Assembly: GCA_963836775.1 (NCBI GenBank)
Contig: CAWIKR010000003.1
Span: 310,001-374,000 of the forward strand
Source: DASQPR01 sp963836775
Lineage (GTDB): Bacteria; Actinomycetota; Actinomycetes; Mycobacteriales; Micromonosporaceae
DNA length: 64,000 nt
Direction of reading: 5' to 3'
Under the pieces are notes generated by a model. The model saw only the letters and a list, made by a program, of their open reading frames with translations. It searched no databases and was not told the DNA's origin. Below, in pieces: positions 63,896-64,000 of the stretch (positions are counted from its first letter, which is position 1; the number at the start of each line of letters is the position of its first letter). The position numbers and the translations under genes are program-made.

Positions 63896-64000
63896 CGGCG
63901 GGCAGCCGAACCCCCGGGTCGTCGAGCAACCACGAGGTGATCTCGGCGGTGTGCGCGCCGAGCCGGGGTGGCGGATGCCGGTAACTGGCGGGCGCGGCGG
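63885..64000 (-). CDS. CaiB/BaiF-type CoA-transferase, C-terminal end (partial)
   Basis: Only the last 37 codons are in the window, on the minus strand, ending TGA at 63887-63885. The reading RHPPPRLGAHTAEITSWL matches the conserved C-terminus of family III CoA-transferases (typically PxLGEHTxEVLxxLG). Tail-to-tail overlap of 11 bases with the DUF4352-like gene. The rest of the gene lies beyond the window edge. Confidence 0.7.
   Translation of the reverse strand, partial: AAPASYRHPPPRLGAHTAEITSWLLDDPGVRLPAASE

Overview
High-GC DNA with dense, mostly intact genes and frequent GTG starts and ATGA/GTGA overlaps. The gene families point to an actinobacterium (Actinomycetota): MtrA-MtrB-LpqB, a fused E2/E1 2-oxoglutarate dehydrogenase (Kgd/OdhA type), PknG-GlnH-GlnX, a BldC-like HTH protein and Rv3235- and DUF6104-type proteins. 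The order manB - Trm112 - SIS - CDF - ahcY - mtrAB - lpqB - comF - hpf - secA follows the Streptomyces/Mycobacterium arrangement as I remember it, except that manA is missing and a peptide (Opp) ABC transporter and a broken SARP regulator are inserted. Genus is not resolved.

Layout. 1-5.3 kb: aldehyde dehydrogenase, phosphomannomutase, Trm112-like, SIS and CDF metal exporter (+). 5.3-8.2 kb (-): decayed AfsR/SARP regulator and adenosylhomocysteinase. 8.2-9.2 kb: about 1 kb without a convincing gene. 9.2-15.2 kb (+): an oligopeptide ABC transporter whose lipoprotein gene is intact but whose permease and ATPase genes carry about a dozen single-base frameshifts, nearly all insertions. 15.3-21.7 kb (+): mtrA-mtrB-lpqB-comF-hpf. 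21.7-30.7 kb: CaCA exchanger, GNAT acetyltransferases, secA, Rv3235-family and BldC-like genes, DUF6912-like protein, membrane protein. 30.9-38.4 kb: pruA, small membrane protein, DUF6104, kgd, hotdog-like protein, DUF3052. 38.8-47.4 kb: DUF4097-PadR operon, an unusual long NDK, a PhoP/PhoR-like two-component pair with an HtrA protease, glycerol kinase, a 49-aa ORF under a SigF/SigB-type promoter, and CutA. 47.4-53.9 kb: intergenic hairpin repeats, CocE-like hydrolase, ABC-2 transporter, TarI/IspD-like cytidylyltransferase with an SDR partner, Pro-rich membrane protein. 54-63 kb (-): a seven-gene signalling operon (FHA, VWA, PP2C, PknG, coiled-coil protein, GlnH, GlnX). The window ends with a DUF4352-like protein and the C-terminus of a CaiB/BaiF CoA-transferase.

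How the parts connect. In mycobacteria GlnX and GlnH relay extracellular amino-acid availability to PknG, and PknG controls the 2-oxoglutarate dehydrogenase through a small FHA protein. Here the PknG operon carries its own PP2C phosphatase, FHA protein and VWA protein, and the presumed metabolic target kgd is also in the window, 17 kb away. The most interesting sequence signals outside genes are: a three-fold 11-bp direct repeat resembling a PhoP box ahead of the phoP-like gene; a palindromic element present twice with compensatory stem changes, one copy supplying a stop codon; a triplicated nested-hairpin repeat after cutA; four 10-bp direct repeats beside the BldC-like gene; and a consensus general-stress promoter in front of the 49-aa ORF.
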